Notes under the pieces: generated by a model
Told to the model about the DNA's origin: nothing
Database searches by the model: none
What the model saw: the letters and a program-made list of their open reading frames with translations, nothing else
Part shown: piece after piece, positions 1-8,882 of the stretch
Layout: each line of letters starts with the position of its first letter
Position numbering within the stretch: position 1 is the first letter of the stretch
Assembly (NCBI GenBank): GCA_964520475.1
Contig: CAZFNS010000013.1
Coordinates: 1 to 54,383, forward strand
DNA: 54,383 bases
Origin: Ruminobacter sp964520475
Lineage (GTDB): Bacteria > Pseudomonadota > Gammaproteobacteria > Enterobacterales > Succinivibrionaceae
Direction of reading: 5' to 3'
Made by a program: the position numbers and the translations under genes

Positions 1-44
1 GCGAAGAGAAGAGCCTTTAATAATTTGTTGTATTCCGTTTTCAT
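1..44 (-). CDS. 5' end of a gene leaving the window
   Basis: An ATG at 44-42 on the minus strand opens a frame that stays open to the window edge (MKTEYNKLLKALLF). A GGGAG ribosome-binding site lies 8 bases upstream. A TATACT -10-like element sits at 84-89 on the minus strand. The basic start followed by a hydrophobic run could begin a signal peptide or membrane segment, but 14 codons are too few to name a function. Confidence 0.4.
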   Translation of the reverse strand, partial: MKTEYNKLLKALLF

Positions 45-208
45 GTCGGGTCTCCCGGGTGATCTTGTGCTGTACGGATCTTCAGTATAGCAGGGCGGGG
101 CGGGATCTTAAAGAAACGCGCGGGCAAAGAGTGACGGACGGCGTTTTTCGGGGGCCGCCCCCGCGCCCGCCCGGCGGGCCCCGCCGGGCGCCTCCTTAAA
201 AATATGAT

Positions 209-237
209 TTGAGCGCGCGGGGGTTTCCTCATATAAT
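209..237 (+). promoter_or_regulatory. Promoter of hrpA
   Basis: TTGAGC (209-214) and a perfect TATAAT (232-237) are separated by 17 bases, a good sigma-70 arrangement about 70 bases upstream of hrpA. The rest of the stretch between the left edge and hrpA is GC-rich and holds nothing else I can support. Confidence 0.6.
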
Positions 238-306
238 CTTTTTCCGGGAATCCGCGCGGCCCGCGGTTCCTCCGCTCCGTCCGCCCGCGCCCCCGGATTA
301 ACCCCT

Positions 307-3300
307 ATGACAAAGCCAGACTCCCAGATAACCTACAAGAAGCTCGCCCGGGTCCTCGGCGAGGCGCTCGTCAAAGACCGCGTCCGCCTGCTCGCCAAAG
401 CGCGCGGGGTGTTCGGGACGGCGGCGCGGCCCGTCGCCGATCCCGATCCGGAGCGGGCGGCCGAGCTCGCCCTCGAGGCGGCCGCGGCGGTGGAGGCTGC
501 CCGCCGGCGCGCCGCCAGAATTCCCCCGGTGACCTATCCGGAGGATCTGCCCGTGAGCCGCGAGAAGGACGACATCGTCAGGCTCCTGCGGGAGAACCGC
601 GTGCTGATCGTGGCGGGCGACACGGGCTCCGGCAAAACCACCCAGCTCCCCAAGATCTGCCTCGAGGCGGGCCTCGGCCGCAAGGGCCGGATCGGGCACA
701 CCCAGCCGCGCCGCATCGCCGCGCGCGCCGTGGCCGCCCGCGTCGCCGAGGAGCTCGGGACCGAGCCCGGCACCCTGGTCGGGCACAAGATCCGCTTCGG
801 CGACAAAACGTCGGACGACACGGTCATAAAGCTCATGACCGACGGCATCCTGCTCAACGAGCTCGAGCGCGACCGGTACCTGAGCGAGTACGAGGCGATT
901 ATCATCGACGAGGCGCACGAGCGCAGCCTCAACATCGATTTCATCCTCGGCTACCTCAAGAACCTCCTTAAGAAAAGAAAGGATCTTTGGGTGATCGTCA
1001 CCTCCGCGACCATCGATCCGCAAAGTTTCAGCCGGCACTTCGGGAACGCCCCGGTTAAGCTCGTCGAGGGGCGCACGTACCCGGTCGAGGTGCGCTACGA
1101 GCCGCTCGGGGAGCTTGCCGGCGGGGACGGGGAGGACGCGCTGCTCACCGGCATCCTGAACGCCGTCCGCGAGCTCGACGCCGAGGGGCCGGGGGATATC
1201 CTGGTCTTCCTGAACGGCGAGCGCGACATCGCCGAGACCGCGGAGTTCCTGCGCGGCGCGAAGTTCCCGCAGACCGAGATCCTGCCCCTCTACGCGCGCC
1301 TCGCCGCCGCCGAGCAGAACCGGATCTTCGCGCCGCATGCCCTGCGCCGGATCGTGCTCGCGACCAACGTGGCCGAGACCTCCCTCACCGTGCCGGGGAT
1401 AAGGTACGTGATCGACCCGGGCACCGCCCGGATCAGCCGCTACAGCCTCCGCGGCAAGGTGCAGCGCCTGCCCGTCGAGCCGGTGTCGCGGGCGAGCGCC
1501 GATCAGCGCAAGGGCCGGTGCGGGCGCCTGCGCGCGGGGATCTGCGTGAGGCTCTACTCCGAGGCGGATTTCCTGTCCCGCCCCGAGTTCACCGAGCCGG
1601 AGATCCTGCGCACCAACCTCGCCACCGTCGTCCTCCGCATGACCGCCCTGCGGCTCGGCGCGATCGAGGACTTCCCGTTCCCCGACATGCCGGACCGGCG
1701 CCAGATCAACGACGGCGTCAAGCTCCTCGAGGAGCTCGGGGCGGTCGAGAGGGACGGGGACGGCCCGCTCCGCCTGACCCGCGCGGGCCGCCTCATGGCC
1801 GCGCTGCCCTGCGACCCGCGGCTCGCGCGGATGCTCATCGAGGCCGGCCGGCTCGGGGCGCTCACGGAGGTCCTGACCGTCGCCGCGAACCTCAGCGTGC
1901 AGGAGGTGCGCGAGAGCCCGCTCTCCGCCCGGGCGGAGAGCCGGGAGGCGCACCGGCGCTTCGACGACGAGAAGTCCGACTTCACGGCGATCCTCAGGCT
2001 TTACGACTACCTGCGGGAGCAGGGCGCCGCCCTGAGCGGGAGCGCCCTCCGTAAAAAAATGCGCCGCGAGTACCTGTCCTGGCTCCGGATGCGGGAATGG
2101 TTCGACGTCCGCGCCCAGCTCAAGGAGATCCTGACGGAGCTGGGCCTTAAGTTCAACGAGGCCCCGGCGACCTACGAGGAGATCCACCGCTCCCTGCTCA
2201 GCGGGCTCCTCGGCCTGATCGGCTCGAAGAGCCCCGAGGGCGGCGAGTACCTGGGCACGCGCTCCAACCGCTTCCTGATCTTCCCGGGCAGCGGCCTCGC
2301 GCGCCGCGGCCCCAAGTGGATCGTGGCGGCCGAGCTCACCGAGACCGCCCGGCTCTACGCCCGCACGGTCGCCGAGATCGATCCCCTCTGGGTCGAGGAG
2401 TACGCGGGGAGTCTTCTCAAGTTCTCCTACAGCGACGAGCACTGGAGCAAAAAGCAGGGCGCGGTGATGGCCTCCCAGCGGGGGACGCTGTACGGGCTCC
2501 CGGTGATTACCGGCCGGCTCGTGCATTACGCGGCGGTCAATCCCGCCCTCTGCCGGGAGCTGTTCATCCGCGAGGGGCTCGTCGGGGGCGACGTCGTCCT
2601 GAACGAGGAGTTCTTCGCCGAGAACCGCGCCCTCGTGGAGGAGGTCACCGAGCTCGAGGACAAGTCGCGGCGGCGCGGGATCCTGGTGAGCGACGACGAT
2701 CTCGCCGCCTTCTACGACGGGCGGATCCCCGAGGACGTGTGCGACGTGCGGACCTTCGCCGCCTGGTGGAAGGACAAAAAGCGCGCGGATCCCAAGTTCC
2801 TGAGCTTCAGCCCGGAGATGCTCCGGCGCGAGGGCGCCCCGGACGTGACCGCGGAGATGTACCCGGACCGCTTCGCCGTCGGCCGCTACCGGCTCAGGCT
2901 CGAGTACAACTTCGACCCGACCGCGGAGAACGACGGCGTGACCGCCGTCGTCCCGGTGAGCATCCTGAACCGCGTGCCCGCGGACGCGTTCGAGTGGCTG
3001 ATCCCGGGCCTGCGGCGGGAGCTGTTCACGGCCATGATCCGGGCCCTGCCGAAGGCGCTCCGCAAGCTTTTCGTGCCGGCGCCCGACTACGGGCGGATCC
3101 TGTTCGAGTCGCTCGATCCCTCCGCCGGGAACTTCCGCGAGGCGCTCTGCGCCAAAATGACCCGGCTCTGCGGGCAGCGGATCGTCTGGGACGATTTCGA
3201 CGCGTCGCAGCTTCCCCGGCACCTGAGCTTCAACTTCCGGATCACCGACGTGAAGAACCGCGTCCTGATGGAGACCCGGGACCTCGAGCACGCGAAGCGC

Positions 3301-4230
3301 GTCCTGAGCGAGGAGGTGAAAGCCTCCCTCGCGGCGGCGGTGAAGGAGATGCCGAGGCAGGAGGGGATCAAGACCTGGAGCTTCGGCTCCCTGCCGAAGA
3401 CCCGGACCACCGTGGCGGGCGGCATGGAGATCGTCGCCTACCCGGCCCTCCGCGACCGCCGCGACAGCGTCTCCCTCGAGCTCTTCGAGACGGAGGAGGA
3501 GGCCGACCGCAACATGTGGCAGGGGCAGAAGCGCCTGATCATGCTGGCCCTCCCGAGCCCGATCGGCCACCTCGAGAAGAACCTCCCCAACCGGGCCAAG
3601 CTCGCCATGTACTACGGCGCCGTGGGCAGCGTGCAGAGCCTCATCGAGGATCTCGAGTCCCTCGCCCTCGACGGGATCATGACCCGGGCGGGCGGCCCCG
3701 CCCGGACGGAGGAGGACTTCGCGAAGCTCGTCGCGGCGGCCCGCGCCGGCATTTACGACGCCGTGACGGCGCTCGCCGTCCGGTGCGAGCGCGTCCTCGC
3801 GAAAGCCTCGGAGATCCGCAAAAAGCTCAAAGGCGCGACGGATCTGCGCACCGCCTACGCCCACAGCGACGTCGGCGGGCAGCTTTCCGCCCTGATCCGC
3901 AAGGGCTTCGCCACCGACGCCGGGGAGACGTACTTCCCGCGCCTCGAGACCTACCTCGACGCCGCGCTGCGGCGCCTCGCCAAGCTCCCGGCCGACCCGA
4001 ACCGGGACGTCATGATGCAGAACATGCTGAGGGGCGTGCAGGACAACTACGAGTCCCTCCTCGGGCGCTTCGCGGGGCGGGTCGTCCCGCGGGAGGTCCT
4101 GAACGTCCGGTTCATGATCGAGGAGCTCCGGGTGTCCTATTTCGCCCAGGGGCTGGGGACGCTTTACCCCGTCTCCGACAAGCGCGTGAACGCCGAGATC
4201 GAGCGCCTGCGGAACCTGTACGGGCGCTAG
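307..4230 (+). CDS. hrpA: ATP-dependent RNA helicase HrpA (DEAH box)
   Basis: Large DEAH-box RNA helicase of 1307 residues, matching the roughly 1300-residue enterobacterial HrpA. The Walker A motif GDTGSGKT is at residues 104-111, DEAH at 201-204, the SAT motif at 233-235 and motif VI QRKGRCGR at 400-407. The long C-terminal half carries the helicase-associated domains and the DUF3418-type tail typical of HrpA. HrpA proteins unwind RNA 3' to 5' in the cytoplasm. They are linked to mRNA processing and to rescue of stalled or collided ribosomes. The ATG at 307 follows a good promoter but has no strong Shine-Dalgarno sequence. The gene stands alone, followed by the rpsA promoter. A 1188-residue frame on the opposite strand is a shadow of its codon bias. 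Confidence 0.96.
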   Translation: MTKPDSQITYKKLARVLGEALVKDRVRLLAKARGVFGTAARPVADPDPERAAELALEAAAAVEAARRRAARIPPVTYPEDLPVSREKDDIVRLLRENRVLIVAGDTGSGKTTQLPKICLEAGLGRKGRIGHTQPRRIAARAVAARVAEELGTEPGTLVGHKIRFGDKTSDDTVIKLMTDGILLNELERDRYLSEYEAIIIDEAHERSLNIDFILGYLKNLLKKRKDLWVIVTSATIDPQSFSRHFGNAPVKLVEGRTYPVEVRYEPLGELAGGDGEDALLTGILNAVRELDAEGPGDILVFLNGERDIAETAEFLRGAKFPQTEILPLYARLAAAEQNRIFAPHALRRIVLATNVAETSLTVPGIRYVIDPGTARISRYSLRGKVQRLPVEPVSRASADQRKGRCGRLRAGICVRLYSEADFLSRPEFTEPEILRTNLATVVLRMTALRLGAIEDFPFPDMPDRRQINDGVKLLEELGAVERDGDGPLRLTRAGRLMAALPCDPRLARMLIEAGRLGALTEVLTVAANLSVQEVRESPLSARAESREAHRRFDDEKSDFTAILRLYDYLREQGAALSGSALRKKMRREYLSWLRMREWFDVRAQLKEILTELGLKFNEAPATYEEIHRSLLSGLLGLIGSKSPEGGEYLGTRSNRFLIFPGSGLARRGPKWIVAAELTETARLYARTVAEIDPLWVEEYAGSLLKFSYSDEHWSKKQGAVMASQRGTLYGLPVITGRLVHYAAVNPALCRELFIREGLVGGDVVLNEEFFAENRALVEEVTELEDKSRRRGILVSDDDLAAFYDGRIPEDVCDVRTFAAWWKDKKRADPKFLSFSPEMLRREGAPDVTAEMYPDRFAVGRYRLRLEYNFDPTAENDGVTAVVPVSILNRVPADAFEWLIPGLRRELFTAMIRALPKALRKLFVPAPDYGRILFESLDPSAGNFREALCAKMTRLCGQRIVWDDFDASQLPRHLSFNFRITDVKNRVLMETRDLEHAKRVLSEEVKASLAAAVKEMPRQEGIKTWSFGSLPKTRTTVAGGMEIVAYPALRDRRDSVSLELFETEEEADRNMWQGQKRLIMLALPSPIGHLEKNLPNRAKLAMYYGAVGSVQSLIEDLESLALDGIMTRAGGPARTEEDFAKLVAAARAGIYDAVTALAVRCERVLAKASEIRKKLKGATDLRTAYAHSDVGGQLSALIRKGFATDAGETYFPRLETYLDAALRRLAKLPADPNRDVMMQNMLRGVQDNYESLLGRFAGRVVPREVLNVRFMIEELRVSYFAQGLGTLYPVSDKRVNAEIERLRNLYGR

Positions 4231-4319
4231 GGCGCCGGGCCGGCCCGCCCGGGCGCGCCTTTTGCCGGGCCTCCGCGTTTTTTTCGTAAAAAAATGTATA
4301 AAAAACCCCCGCGTTTAAG

Positions 4320-4449
4320 TATAATGCACCGTGCCGGGATCCCTCCGGGTTCCGGCGCGGACTTTGATCCAGGGAAGGATCGGACAGTTTTACGGACCGT
4401 CGCCGCACGAAGCCGCGACGCTTATTTTTAATTTCTTACGTTTACGTTT
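4320..4449 (+). promoter_or_regulatory. rpsA promoter -10 and structured leader
   Basis: A perfect TATAAT is at 4320-4325, with no convincing -35. It is followed by about 115 bases of untranslated leader. The leader contains a 5-bp hairpin (GATCC 4366-4370 with GGATC 4377-4381) whose loop AGGGAA holds a GGA, plus a GC-rich stem-prone stretch at 4333-4360. In enterobacteria, GGA-bearing hairpins in the rpsA leader drive translation and are the target of autogenous repression by S1. Assigning that role here is inference. Confidence 0.5.
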
Positions 4450-6111
4450 ATGAGTTTCAAAGATTTATTCGAAAACAGCGAGCAGGCCCGCCGCAGAAAG
4501 AAGAGTCAGGAAGAGCTGATTCACGCCAGGGTCGTCAAAATCGAGAGCGACTCCGTCTGGGTCGACGCCGGCTACAAATCCGAAGGCCAGATCCCCGTCG
4601 GGGAGTTCCGCGACGCCAAGAACGAGCTGACCGTCGCCGTGGGCGACACGGTCGACGTGGTCCTCGAGAGCATCGAGGCCGGCGACGGCCGCACCATCCT
4701 GTCGCGCAGCAAGGCCAGGCGCCTCGAGTCCTGGGCCCGTCTGGAAAAGGCCTACGCCGAGAAGGAGCCGGTCACCGGCGTCGTCGACGGCAAGGTCAAG
4801 GGCGGCTTCACCGTCACCGTCGACGGGATCCGCACCTTCCTGCCGCTTTCGCAGGTGGAGTCCCATCTGCAGAGCGAGGTGGTGGGCAAGGAGCTCGAGT
4901 TCAGGGTCATCACCATCGAGAAGAACCGCAACAACGTGGTCGTTTCGCATCTCGCCGCCACCGAGGAGGAGGACAGCCAGAAGCGTCAGGCCGTGCTCGA
5001 CTCCCTCGAGGAGGGCAAGATCGTCGAGGGCACCGTCAAGAACCTCACCGACTACGGCGCGTTCGTCGATCTGGGCTACCACGTGGACGGTCTGCTCCAC
5101 ATCACCGACATGGCGTGGAAGCGCGTCAAGAACCCGGGCGAGGTGGTCGCCGTGGGCCAGAAGATCCAGGTGAAGGTCCTCAAGTACGAGAAGGAGCGCG
5201 GCCGCGTCTCCCTCGGCCTCAAGCAGCTGACCGCCGATCCGTGGACCGACGTCTCCAAGCGCTTCCCGAAGGGCTCCGTCTTCCCGGGCACCGTCACGAA
5301 CATCGCCGACTACGGGTGCTTCGTGGAGCTCGAGCCGGGCGTGGAAGGCCTCGTGCATGTTTCCGAAATGGACTGGACCAACAAGAACGTCCAGCCGTCC
5401 TCCGTCGTCAACATCGGCGAGAAGGTCAGCGTCAAGGTCCTCGACATCAGCGAGCAGGGCCGCCGCATCTCCCTCGGGCTCAAGCAGTGCAAGCCCAACC
5501 CCTGGCAGATCTTCAGCGAGAAGCACGCCAAGGGCGACAAGGTCACGGGCAAGGTCAAGAGCATCACCGACTTCGGTATCTTCATCGGCCTTGAGGGCGG
5601 CATCGACGGTCTCGTCCACACCACCGATCTGGGTCTCGAGCCGGGCGGCGACGCCACCCGCAAGTACACCCGCGGGGAGGAGGTCACCGCCGTCGTGCTG
5701 AACGTCGATCCCGAGCGCGAGCGCATCTCCCTCGGCGTCAAGCAACTCGAGGAGGACACCCTCTCGAAGTTCCTCGACGCCCACCGCGAGAGCATCCTGA
5801 AGGGCACGGTCCTCGAGGTTGAGTCCAACCGCATCATCGTCGATCTCGGCGACGGCGTGAAGGGCGTGATCCGCGCCTCCGACGTCTCCTCCGAGCGCGT
5901 CGACGACCTCGCCGCCGCCTTCAAGGCGGGCGACCCGGTCGAGGCGAAGCGCGTCGGCGTCGACCGCAAGAACGGCGTGATCTCGCTGTCCATCCGCGCG
6001 AAGGACGAAGCCGAGGACCGGGCGGCCATCGAAGCCATCAAGAAGTCCAACAGCGAAGTCGAGAAGAGCAGCAGCGCCATGGCCGAAGCGTTCAAGAACG
6101 CGCGGCAGTAA
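4450..6111 (+). CDS. rpsA: 30S ribosomal protein S1
   Basis: Protein of 553 residues with six S1 (OB-fold) RNA-binding domains, near 22-88, 106-172, 193-261, 278-348, 365-435 and 451-518. This is the standard gammaproteobacterial architecture and length (E. coli 557). Domains 3-5 carry the clearest S1 signatures, such as the GAFVDL, GCFVEL and GIFIGL segments. S1 binds the 30S subunit and mRNA leaders and helps initiation on structured messages. Codon use is the most biased of the window, as expected for a ribosomal protein. The usual upstream neighbour cmk lies 31 kb away at 37.5 kb, and the usual downstream ihfB is absent. A strong terminator follows the gene. Confidence 0.98.
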   Translation: MSFKDLFENSEQARRRKKSQEELIHARVVKIESDSVWVDAGYKSEGQIPVGEFRDAKNELTVAVGDTVDVVLESIEAGDGRTILSRSKARRLESWARLEKAYAEKEPVTGVVDGKVKGGFTVTVDGIRTFLPLSQVESHLQSEVVGKELEFRVITIEKNRNNVVVSHLAATEEEDSQKRQAVLDSLEEGKIVEGTVKNLTDYGAFVDLGYHVDGLLHITDMAWKRVKNPGEVVAVGQKIQVKVLKYEKERGRVSLGLKQLTADPWTDVSKRFPKGSVFPGTVTNIADYGCFVELEPGVEGLVHVSEMDWTNKNVQPSSVVNIGEKVSVKVLDISEQGRRISLGLKQCKPNPWQIFSEKHAKGDKVTGKVKSITDFGIFIGLEGGIDGLVHTTDLGLEPGGDATRKYTRGEEVTAVVLNVDPERERISLGVKQLEEDTLSKFLDAHRESILKGTVLEVESNRIIVDLGDGVKGVIRASDVSSERVDDLAAAFKAGDPVEAKRVGVDRKNGVISLSIRAKDEAEDRAAIEAIKKSNSEVEKSSSAMAEAFKNARQ

Positions 6112-6144
6112 CGGCTTTCGGGCCGGCCGGTGCCGGCCCGGCGA

Positions 6145-6176
6145 AGCGGCGTCCCGCGGGGGCGCCGCTTTTTTTT
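6145..6176 (+). terminator. Terminator after rpsA
   Basis: AGCGGCG (6145-6151) pairs with CGCCGCT (6163-6169), followed by a run of T to 6176. This is a classic intrinsic terminator that separates rpsA from lapA. Confidence 0.85.
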
Positions 6177-6257
6177 GCCCGCGTGGCGCGGCGGGGCCCG
6201 CCGGCCCCGGGGGAGCGCATTAATTGTTCCCGCCGGTAAGAATCCGCCCCAAATTCA

Positions 6258-6265
6258 TGTATAAT
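6258..6265 (+). promoter_or_regulatory. -10 element upstream of lapA
   Basis: TATAAT at 6260-6265 is immediately preceded by TG. It lies 39 bases before the lapA start and after the rpsA terminator, so lapA-lapB-pyrF probably has its own promoter. No good -35 is visible. Confidence 0.45.
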
Positions 6266-6304
6266 GTTTAAAATATGTGACAACTTCGCATCCGGGCCGC
6301 CCAT

Positions 6305-6649
6305 ATGCTGAAAAAACTCATCGCCGTCGTTTACCTCCTGCTCCTGTGCCTCGTCGCGGTCGTCGCCCTGACCGTGGGCGTCACCAACTCCGGGGTCACG
6401 GATTTCAACGTTCTGTTCGTGAAGACCCGGATGTCGGTGGGCTCCGTCAGCGCGCTTTCCCTGCTGTTCGGGTTCCTGGCCGGCCTCCTCGCCTGCGCCT
6501 ACGCGCTCGCGAAGCTGTGGTTCCGGCTCATGCTCGCCCGCCGGGAGATCCGGAAGCTGCGCGGCGCGCCCGCCGCGGCTCCGGGCGGCGCGGACGCGGC
6601 CCCCGGGGACGGCGGGGATCCGTACCGGCTCGAAGCCGGCGCGCCGTGA
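6305..6649 (+). CDS. lapA: LapA family inner-membrane protein (DUF1049)
   Basis: A 114-residue protein with two transmembrane helices (residues about 3-26 and 46-68) and a short cytoplasmic basic/Ala-Gly-rich tail, the architecture of LapA/YciS (DUF1049). The motif region around GVTNSG between the helices resembles the family. In E. coli LapA acts with LapB in controlling lipopolysaccharide synthesis. LapB is encoded 36 bases downstream here, and the gene pair in front of pyrF is the gammaproteobacterial arrangement. Assignment rests on topology, size and neighbours. Confidence 0.88.
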   Translation: MLKKLIAVVYLLLLCLVAVVALTVGVTNSGVTDFNVLFVKTRMSVGSVSALSLLFGFLAGLLACAYALAKLWFRLMLARREIRKLRGAPAAAPGGADAAPGDGGDPYRLEAGAP

Positions 6650-6685
6650 ACCGGACGGGGTTTAACCGACTTTTGACGCGCAACC

Positions 6686-7915
6686 ATGTTTGAACTGTTA
6701 TTTCTGCTGCTCCCGGTGGCCGTGTGCTACGGTTACATCATGGGGCGCAGATCCGCCGACAAGACCCGGCAGACGGAAAACACCAGGAAGATCGATTTCC
6801 TGACCCGGGGCATCAATTACTTCCTGTCCAAGGACAAGGAAGAGGCGGTGAACGAGTTCATCCGCTTCTACGACTCGAGCTCCGAGCACAGCTTCGAGGA
6901 GAGCATAGCCTTGGGCTCGCTCCTCCGGGAGAAGGGCGAGCTCGAGAAGGCCATCCGCTTCCACAACGGGCTCCTCACCGACGAGAACACCGAGCCGGCG
7001 CGGCGCTCCGTCGTGCTCCTCGAGCTCGCCCGCGACTTCATGAACGCGGGGCTCCTCGACAAGGCCGAGGACATCCTCCGCGAGCTCATCAGCTACAACA
7101 CCGAGAAGAAGGCGGCCGTTTTGCTGCTCGTGACCATTTTCGAGCAGGAGAAGGAGTGGCAGAAGGCCGTCGACCTCATCGACGCCTTCAGCCGCTACAA
7201 GGACGAGAAGCTGCTCAAGCGCCAGGCCGAGTACTACTGCGAGCTCGGCAACGAGCTCTACGCGCGGCAGAACGTCTCCCGCGCCGCCGATTTCTTCAAA
7301 AAGGCCGCCGCCATAAACCCCGCGTGCGTGCGGGCCTACCTCAACGCGGCCCGGATCATGATCGAGACCGGGCAGACCGGGAACGCCGTCGCCTGCCTCC
7401 GCCGGGGCGCCGAGGCGGATCCCGCCATGATCCCCGTGCTGCTCAACTCGCTCGCCCGGTGCTTCGGCCCCGGCCGGGAGCGGGAGCACCTCGAGATCCT
7501 CAATTCCTGGCTCGCCCTGAGCGAATCCCCCGAGCTGGTCATCCAGATGGCCGAGCTGATGCTCGCCGTCCGCTCCGGGGAGGAGTCCGGGGCGTTCGTG
7601 ACCCGCCTCCTCAAAAAATCCCCGAGCTACGAGCTCTTCAGCTACGCGCTGGGGCGCGTGTACGGGGAGCTCGATCCGGAGACCCGCGAGAAGTTCGCGG
7701 CGCTCAAGGCGATCCTCGACGCGAACCTCGTCAACGGCTCGCGCTTCCAGTGCGAGCGCTGCGGCTTCAAGTCCTCGATGCTGTTCTGGCAGTGCCCGAG
7801 CTGCCACGGCTGGGAGAGCATGAAGTGCCACCAGATCGAGGGCTGGAAGAACGGTCCCTCCTCGCGCCTGGGCGAGAAGCTGAGCCGGGGCGGCGGGGCG
7901 GGCCTCGGCGGTTAG
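6686..7915 (+). CDS. lapB: LapB (YciM), LPS assembly/regulatory TPR protein
   Basis: A 409-residue protein: one N-terminal membrane anchor (residues 2-18), tetratricopeptide-like helical repeats from about 25 to 340, and a C-terminal rubredoxin-type zinc/iron knuckle with C356-x2-C359 and C370-x2-C373. This is the exact LapB/YciM plan (E. coli 389 residues). LapB sits at the cytoplasmic face of the inner membrane and recruits LpxC to FtsH for degradation, so LPS output matches demand. It follows lapA and precedes pyrF by 28 bases, so all three probably form one transcript. The msbA gene at 41.9 kb acts in the same LPS pathway. Confidence 0.95.
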   Translation: MFELLFLLLPVAVCYGYIMGRRSADKTRQTENTRKIDFLTRGINYFLSKDKEEAVNEFIRFYDSSSEHSFEESIALGSLLREKGELEKAIRFHNGLLTDENTEPARRSVVLLELARDFMNAGLLDKAEDILRELISYNTEKKAAVLLLVTIFEQEKEWQKAVDLIDAFSRYKDEKLLKRQAEYYCELGNELYARQNVSRAADFFKKAAAINPACVRAYLNAARIMIETGQTGNAVACLRRGAEADPAMIPVLLNSLARCFGPGREREHLEILNSWLALSESPELVIQMAELMLAVRSGEESGAFVTRLLKKSPSYELFSYALGRVYGELDPETREKFAALKAILDANLVNGSRFQCERCGFKSSMLFWQCPSCHGWESMKCHQIEGWKNGPSSRLGEKLSRGGGAGLGG

Positions 7916-7943
7916 GCGTTTTCGGGAGAAAAGGAGAATCGGC

Positions 7944-8651
7944 ATGGCAGACGCGGATCCGCGGATTATAGTGGCGCTCGATTTCCGGGAGGAGCGGCGG
8001 GCGCTCGATCTGGCCGGGCGGCTGACCCCGGCGGAGTGCCGGCTCAAGGTCGGCAAGGAGATGTTCACCCGCTTCGGCCCCGCGCTCGTGCGCAAGCTGG
8101 CCGGGATGGGCTTCGGCGTGTTCCTCGATCTCAAGTTCCACGACATCCCCAACACCGTGGCGCGCGCGGTGGAAGCCGCCGCCGATCTCGGCGTCTGGAT
8201 GGTGAACGTGCACGCCTCGGGCGGCCCGGTCATGCTGGAGGCGGCCGCGAACGCCCTCAAAAACTTCGGGCCGGGGCGCCCGCTCCTCACGGCCGTGACC
8301 GTGCTCACCAGCATGGACGCGGCCCAGCTCGAAAGCGCCGGCGCCGACCCGGACGTGGAGCGGCAGGCGCTCAGGCTCGCGACCCTCGCCGCCCGGTGCG
8401 GCCTCGACGGGGCGGTCTGCTCCGCCCGCGAGGCCCCCGCGCTGCGCCGGGAGCTCGGCCCCGGCTTTAGGCTGGTGACCCCCGGGATCCGCCCGGCCGC
8501 GTCCGACCGGGGCGATCAGATCCGCACGGTCACCCCGGAGGAGGCCGTGCGCCTCGGCTCCGACTACCTGGTGATCGGCCGGCCGGTGACGGCGGCCCCG
8601 GATCCCGCCGCGGCCCTCCGGGCGATCGCCGCGTCAATCGCGGGGCTCTGA
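7944..8651 (+). CDS. pyrF: Orotidine 5'-phosphate decarboxylase
   Basis: Enzyme of 235 residues that decarboxylates OMP to UMP in the last step of pyrimidine synthesis. The catalytic block DLKFHDIPNT contains D62, K64 and D67. An earlier RLKVGKE segment and the C-terminal VIGRPV phosphate-binding loop also match the family. A GGAGAA ribosome-binding site precedes the ATG. It is the last gene of the lapA-lapB-pyrF operon, and an assembly gap starts 11 bases after the stop. Confidence 0.97.
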   Translation: MADADPRIIVALDFREERRALDLAGRLTPAECRLKVGKEMFTRFGPALVRKLAGMGFGVFLDLKFHDIPNTVARAVEAAADLGVWMVNVHASGGPVMLEAAANALKNFGPGRPLLTAVTVLTSMDAAQLESAGADPDVERQALRLATLAARCGLDGAVCSAREAPALRRELGPGFRLVTPGIRPAASDRGDQIRTVTPEEAVRLGSDYLVIGRPVTAAPDPAAALRAIAASIAGL

Positions 8652-8662
8652 GCGCCCGCGCC

Positions 8663-8762
8663 NNNNNNNNNNNNNNNNNNNNNNNNNNNNNNNNNNNNNN
8701 NNNNNNNNNNNNNNNNNNNNNNNNNNNNNNNNNNNNNNNNNNNNNNNNNNNNNNNNNNNNNN
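8663..8762. other. Assembly gap (100 N)
   Basis: A run of exactly 100 N. Its flanks share no overlap, unlike several other gaps in the window, so real sequence of unknown length may be missing between pyrF and the terminator at 8786. Confidence 0.99.
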
Positions 8763-8785
8763 GTATCCTCATTATTCGCAAGCGT

Positions 8786-8820
8786 AAAAATCCCGCCGCG
8801 GGGCGTCCCGCGGCGGGATT
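8786..8820 (-). terminator. Terminator of the rhombosortase-like gene
   Basis: A perfect 14-bp stem (8789-8802 with 8807-8820) with a GCGT loop is followed on the minus strand by five T (8790-8786). It lies 60 bases beyond the stop of the minus-strand gene at 8883. Confidence 0.85.
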
Positions 8821-8882
8821 TGCGCGTCCGGGGCCGCCGCGCCGGGGGCGCGGCGGTCAGGCGGTTCGGAGACTTGCGGGGC

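Noticed and set aside
298..3864. A 1188-codon open frame antisense to hrpA
   Set aside because: It is a mirror of strong GC codon bias, with Arg/Gly/Pro/His-rich low-complexity sequence and no motif, and it lies wholly under a well-supported helicase.
6112..6304. A hidden ihfB between rpsA and lapA
   Set aside because: The stretch is only about 190 bases, contains the rpsA terminator and lapA -10, and has no open frame of IHF length.
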